7,504 nt of DNA from an uncultured Clostridium sp. (lineage in GTDB: Bacteria > Bacillota > Clostridia > TANB77 > CAG-508). How positions within the stretch are numbered: position 1 is the first letter of the stretch; the number at the start of each line of letters is the position of its first letter. Both the position numbers and the translations under genes were made by a program. Positions 5,724-7,504 of this stretch are shown in pieces. The notes below the pieces were generated by a model that did not search any database, was not told the DNA's origin, and saw only the letters and a list, made by a program, of their open reading frames with translations. The stretch spans positions 1 through 7,504 of the forward strand of contig CAMGAZ010000065.1 in the NCBI GenBank assembly GCA_946008205.1, read 5' to 3'.

Positions 5724-6896
5724 ATGTCCCAATACTACACAAGCGGCGAGTTTGCTAAGAAGGCGCATGTTTCGATTCGCACAATTCGCTATTATGATCA
5801 GAAGAATTTATTAAAGCCGGCAACGTACACTAAAGGTGGTGCACGGCTATATACAGACCAAGATTTTGCCAAGCTGCAACAGATTCTACTATTAAAATAT
5901 CTTGGTTTTTCACTCAGCGATATTCGTGAAATGACGATTGGATCAGGGGATAAGCAATTACTCCGAGATTCACTCCAGATTCAAAAACGTCTTGCCGAAG
6001 AACGACTCGAAGCGATGAAGAATGTGGTGAATGCCATCGACTCAACTAGTCAGGCACTCGATCACAATGATCAAGTTGATTGGTCGAAGATGCTTAACTT
6101 AATTCATTTAACTTCGATGAATCAATCGCTCAGTATGCAGTATAAGAACGCTACGAATATTTCTGCCCGCATTCGTTTGCACCGTGATTATTCTGTTAAT
6201 AAGGAAGGCTGGTTCCCATGGCTCTTTAGTAACTTGCACCTTAAGTCGGGGATGAAAGTGCTTGAACTTGGTGCCGGGAATGGTGCGTTATGGTCACAGA
6301 ATATCGATAAGGTGCCAGCTGGTGTGAATATTATTTTGTCAGATATCTCTGAAGGAATGATAGCTGATGCCAAGAATGAGATCGGTGATAAGCCTGAATT
6401 TCAATATGCCGTGATTGATGCGCAGAAGATTCCTTTTGCTGATGATACTTTTGACTTGGTGATTGCCAATCATATGCTGTTTTACTGTGATGACATTTCT
6501 AAGGCATTGTCCGAGATCCGTCGCGTGCTCAAGCCTGGTGCCTCCCTCGTATGCAGCACATACTCCAAGCGCCACATGCGCGAGATCACGGATCTAGTCC
6601 AGAGCTTCAATTCCAACATCGTTTTATCATCCACCAATTTGTACGAACGCTTCGGCTTAGACAACGGCAAGCAGATCTTGAGCAAGTTTTTCAGTGACGT
6701 CACCTGCAAGAAGTACCACGATGCCATCGAAATCTCCGAAGCAACGCCGATTATTTCATACATCTTGTCCTGTCACGGCAACCAGAACGAGATCCTGCTC
6801 AACCACTACCAAGAATTCAAACAATATGTTGAGCAGAAGGTTAGTGGTGGCTTTAGCATCACTAAAGATGCCGGCTTTTTCACTGCTAGAAAATAA
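5724..6896 (+). CDS. MerR-family regulator fused to SAM-dependent methyltransferase
   Basis: The 390-residue product has two domains. Residues 4-70 form a MerR winged-helix DNA-binding domain (YYTSGEFAKKAHVSIRTIRYYD, then KGGARLYTDQDFAKLQQI and LKYLGFSLSDIREM). A helical linker follows (76-112), normally the dimer coiled coil. Residues 166-285 form a class I methyltransferase core: VLELGAGNG (179-187, motif I, SAM binding), LSDIS (205-209, acidic end of strand 2), AVIDAQKIPF (229-238), FDLVIANHMLFY (243-254) and LKPGASLVCSTYS (269-281). It looks like the Methyltransf_11/UbiE type. MerR proteins bind promoters with 19-base spacers and activate by untwisting them. Here the effector domain may sense or use SAM, but the substrate is unknown. 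I choose ATG 5724 because GGAGG (5710-5714) lies nine bases before it. ATG 5718 (two more residues) is too close to it, and TTG 5700 lies upstream of it. Composition is unlike the block to its left. Confidence 0.85.
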   Translation: MSQYYTSGEFAKKAHVSIRTIRYYDQKNLLKPATYTKGGARLYTDQDFAKLQQILLLKYLGFSLSDIREMTIGSGDKQLLRDSLQIQKRLAEERLEAMKNVVNAIDSTSQALDHNDQVDWSKMLNLIHLTSMNQSLSMQYKNATNISARIRLHRDYSVNKEGWFPWLFSNLHLKSGMKVLELGAGNGALWSQNIDKVPAGVNIILSDISEGMIADAKNEIGDKPEFQYAVIDAQKIPFADDTFDLVIANHMLFYCDDISKALSEIRRVLKPGASLVCSTYSKRHMREITDLVQSFNSNIVLSSTNLYERFGLDNGKQILSKFFSDVTCKKYHDAIEISEATPIISYILSCHGNQNEILLNHYQEFKQYVEQKVSGGFSITKDAGFFTARK

Positions 6897-6960
6897 TCAG
6901 ATCACTAATATATATTATGAAAGCTAACTATTAAGCTGCACAAATCATATAAAATGTCAA

Positions 6961-7043
6961 TTCTTTTCTCTTTCTTTTTATTCGAGAAAATGAACTGCGT
7001 GAATCGTTGATATAATAGTATTTCTTTCTTTTCTCTTTCTTTT
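6961..7043 (+). repeat. Two exact 18-base pyrimidine repeats flanking a promoter
   Basis: TTCTTTTCTCTTTCTTTT occurs at 6961-6978 and again, identical, at 7026-7043, 65 bases apart. The extended -10 at 7008-7016 lies between them. Long C/T tracts are uncommon in this AT-rich noncoding sequence. They might be regulatory, a recombination footprint, or hybridisation targets for a purine-rich RNA. The identity is seen directly; function is unknown. Confidence 0.6.
7008..7016 (+). promoter_or_regulatory. Extended -10 promoter between the pyrimidine repeats
   Basis: TGATATAAT matches the extended -10 consensus (TATAAT at 7011-7016). No good -35 is present at 16-18 bases; ATGAAC at 6990-6995 is poor. 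Transcription starting near 7022-7024 would run through the second pyrimidine tract and end at the hairpin at 7076-7116, giving an RNA of about 95 bases with no convincing coding content. It shares the ten bases TTGATATAAT with the site at 65-74. Confidence 0.4.
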
Positions 7044-7075
7044 ACTTATGTTGGATTTGTATTCTAATGATACTA

Positions 7076-7116
7076 AAAAAGTCTCAACACTACTAAAGAG
7101 TAATGAGAGACTTTTT
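7076..7116 (+). terminator. Intrinsic terminator, first of a tandem pair
   Basis: AAAAAGTCTC (7076-7085) pairs perfectly with GAGACTTTTT (7107-7116). An inner stem, CACTACT with AGTAATG (one mismatch), closes an AAAG loop. The right arm ends in five T and the left begins with A-rich sequence, so it may act in both directions. It would end read-through from the methyltransferase gene and any short RNA started at about 7022. Confidence 0.75.
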
Positions 7117-7134
7117 GCACATGATAAAGCAGTC

Positions 7135-7157
7135 ATTGCTAAAGAGCAATTGTTTTT
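7135..7157 (+). terminator. Second tandem terminator-like hairpin
   Basis: ATTGCT (7135-7140) pairs perfectly with AGCAAT (7145-7150) across an AAAG loop, followed by TGTTTTT. Flanking GATAAA (7123-7128) and TTTATC (7155-7160) can extend the stem past a bulge. The loop region CTAAAGAG is identical to that of the preceding hairpin. The short stem makes it a back-up terminator at best. Confidence 0.5.
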
Positions 7158-7185
7158 ATCTTATCGTTTATTCTAGTTGGTTGAG

Positions 7186-7303
7186 TATAAATGTCAAATT
7201 TTGAGGGATGCAGATATTTTCCTGATTTAATTAAATCTGTAACATAATAATAGTTACTGGGAGAAAAGCTTCTTTAGAAAATTTACGCGGGACAATGGTC
7301 CCT
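7186..7303 (+). ncRNA. Possible structured small RNA or leader, unknown class
   Basis: A TATAAA at 7186-7191 could start an RNA near 7197 that ends at the terminator at 7304-7331, about 135 bases. It would contain CAGAT/ATCTG (7211-7215 with 7235-7239) or, alternatively, the perfect palindrome GATTTAATTAAATC (7224-7237). It would also hold GTAAC/GTTAC (7239-7243 with 7253-7257) and GGGAC/GTCCC (7289-7293 with 7298-7302, AATG loop) just ahead of the terminator. No open frame of note lies within it. I do not recognise a riboswitch class. Because it ends before the rfbB promoter it would be a separate transcript, or a leader whose terminator can be bypassed. Confidence 0.25.
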
Positions 7304-7331
7304 AAACACTCATTTTTTATGAGTGTTTTTT
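7304..7331 (+). terminator. Strong intrinsic terminator upstream of rfbB
   Basis: AAACACTCAT (7304-7313) pairs perfectly with ATGAGTGTTT (7319-7328) across a five-T loop, followed by an unbroken T-run to 7331 and then CTTTTT. It lies just left of the -35 of the rfbB promoter and insulates that gene from upstream transcription. It directly follows the GGGAC/GTCCC hairpin. Confidence 0.85.
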
Positions 7332-7341
7332 CTTTTTGCTC

Positions 7342-7372
7342 TTGAAAGTTACGTAACGTAAGGTTGTACAAT
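7342..7372 (+). promoter_or_regulatory. MerR-type promoter with 19-base spacer and central operator
   Basis: TTGAAA (7342-7347) and TACAAT (7367-7372) are separated by 19 bases, the long spacing typical of promoters activated by MerR-family proteins. Inside the spacer lies the perfect odd palindrome TTACGT-A-ACGTAA (7349-7361), followed by GG. This resembles the ACGT-n-ACGT...AGG operators of TipA-like MerR proteins. The only MerR gene in view ends about 450 bases upstream and is the natural candidate regulator. An overlapping conventional promoter is also possible: TTGTAC (7364-7369), 17 bases, TATTAA (7387-7392). Confidence 0.65.
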
Positions 7373-7413
7373 CGATATGAATTAAGTATTAAATCGATAT
7401 GAATTAAGTATTA
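7370..7413 (+). repeat. Perfect 22-base tandem duplication in the rfbB leader
   Basis: Positions 7370-7391 (beginning AATCGATATG and ending AAGTATTA) are repeated exactly at 7392-7413, with no gap. The pair lies between the MerR-type -10 and the ribosome site and duplicates a TATTAA that could be a -10. Exact identity suggests a recent slippage event. It may alter leader length or promoter choice. Confidence 0.9.
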
Positions 7414-7428
7414 AGTCGGAGGAATTCT

Positions 7429-7504
7429 ATGAAGGTTATTGTTACTGGGGGAGCCGGTTTTATCGGTTCTAACTTCATCTTCTATATGATGAAGAAGCAT
7501 CCTG
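7429..7504 (+). CDS. rfbB: dTDP-glucose 4,6-dehydratase, 5' end only
   Basis: Only the first 25 codons are present: MKVIVTGGAGFIGSNFIFYM and on to KKHP, after which the window ends. The TGGAGFIGSNF block is the NAD-binding glycine-rich loop (GxxGxxG) of extended short-chain dehydrogenases. The continuation FIFYMMKKHP is typical of RfbB/RmlB, which converts dTDP-glucose to dTDP-4-keto-6-deoxyglucose in dTDP-L-rhamnose synthesis for cell-surface polysaccharides. Other nucleotide-sugar epimerases share the loop, so the exact substrate is not certain from this fragment. GGAGG (7418-7422) lies six bases before the ATG. Expression is likely from the MerR-type promoter at 7342-7372, through a leader that carries the tandem duplication. 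Confidence 0.75.
   Translation, partial: MKVIVTGGAGFIGSNFIFYMMKKHP

Noticed and set aside
6188..6763. Minus-strand frames opposite the methyltransferase gene.
   Set aside because: They lie wholly opposite a gene with clear domain motifs, show no family resemblance and have no ribosome sites; they are shadows.
7048..7176. A 42-codon frame beginning ATG TTG GAT in the region after the methyltransferase gene.
   Set aside because: It has no ribosome site (a pyrimidine tract precedes the ATG) and runs through two terminator-like hairpins, so it is probably fortuitous.
7281..7331. T-box riboswitch upstream of rfbB, suggested by GCGGGAC...GTCCCT before a terminator.
   Set aside because: The conserved GGGTGGnACCGCG antiterminator sequence and the stem I elements are absent, and the element is too short.
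1..7504. tRNA, rRNA, CRISPR arrays, insertion sequences or integrase genes marking a mobile island.
   Set aside because: I saw no tRNA-like arms, no regularly spaced repeats, no transposase or recombinase motifs, and no convincing matching direct repeats at the two edges of the AT-rich block.

Overview
The window looks like a Firmicutes chromosome, most likely Lactobacillaceae. It has AGGAGG-type ribosome sites, extended -10 promoters (TGnTATAAT), hairpin-plus-U terminators, a mid-GC MerR/methyltransferase gene and the 5' end of a dTDP-glucose 4,6-dehydratase gene of the kind found in exopolysaccharide/rhamnose loci. Genus is inferred, not proven. Every gene I can support reads rightward.

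Region 1 (about 1-5694) is a very AT-rich accessory block that looks acquired. After a promoter-like site and a strong hairpin at 95-134 comes an AbiH-family abortive-infection gene (167-1744). It is followed by a small protein with one membrane anchor (1776-2264) and a six-helix membrane protein (2368-3171), neither recognised. A 372-base gap (3172-3543) holds two degenerate direct-repeat copies, a terminator-like hairpin, and a promoter with a perfect 17-base palindrome. That promoter probably drives a second, tightly packed three-gene unit (3544-4047, 4048-4716, 4717-5643). The unit encodes a small soluble protein, a protein with two membrane helices and a soluble domain, and a larger soluble protein. 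All three lie in one reading frame, separated only by one TAA and one TAG, with zero spacer bases. A strong hairpin terminator (5656-5694) closes the block. Because it sits beside an AbiH gene, the unit is a candidate uncharacterised phage-defence cassette. That is inference from layout only.

Region 2 (5724-6896) returns to chromosome-like composition. It holds a complete MerR-type DNA-binding domain fused to a SAM-dependent methyltransferase domain.

Region 3 (6897-7428) is noncoding but dense. It has an exact 18-base pyrimidine repeat flanking an extended -10 promoter, three terminator-like hairpins (two share the same loop sequence), and a possible small RNA or leader with a GGGAC/GTCCC hairpin. 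It ends in a MerR-style promoter with a 19-base spacer built on a TTACGT-A-ACGTAA palindrome. A perfect 22-base tandem duplication lies between that promoter and the start of the rfbB-like gene at 7429, which runs off the window. The MerR/methyltransferase protein is the obvious candidate regulator of that promoter.
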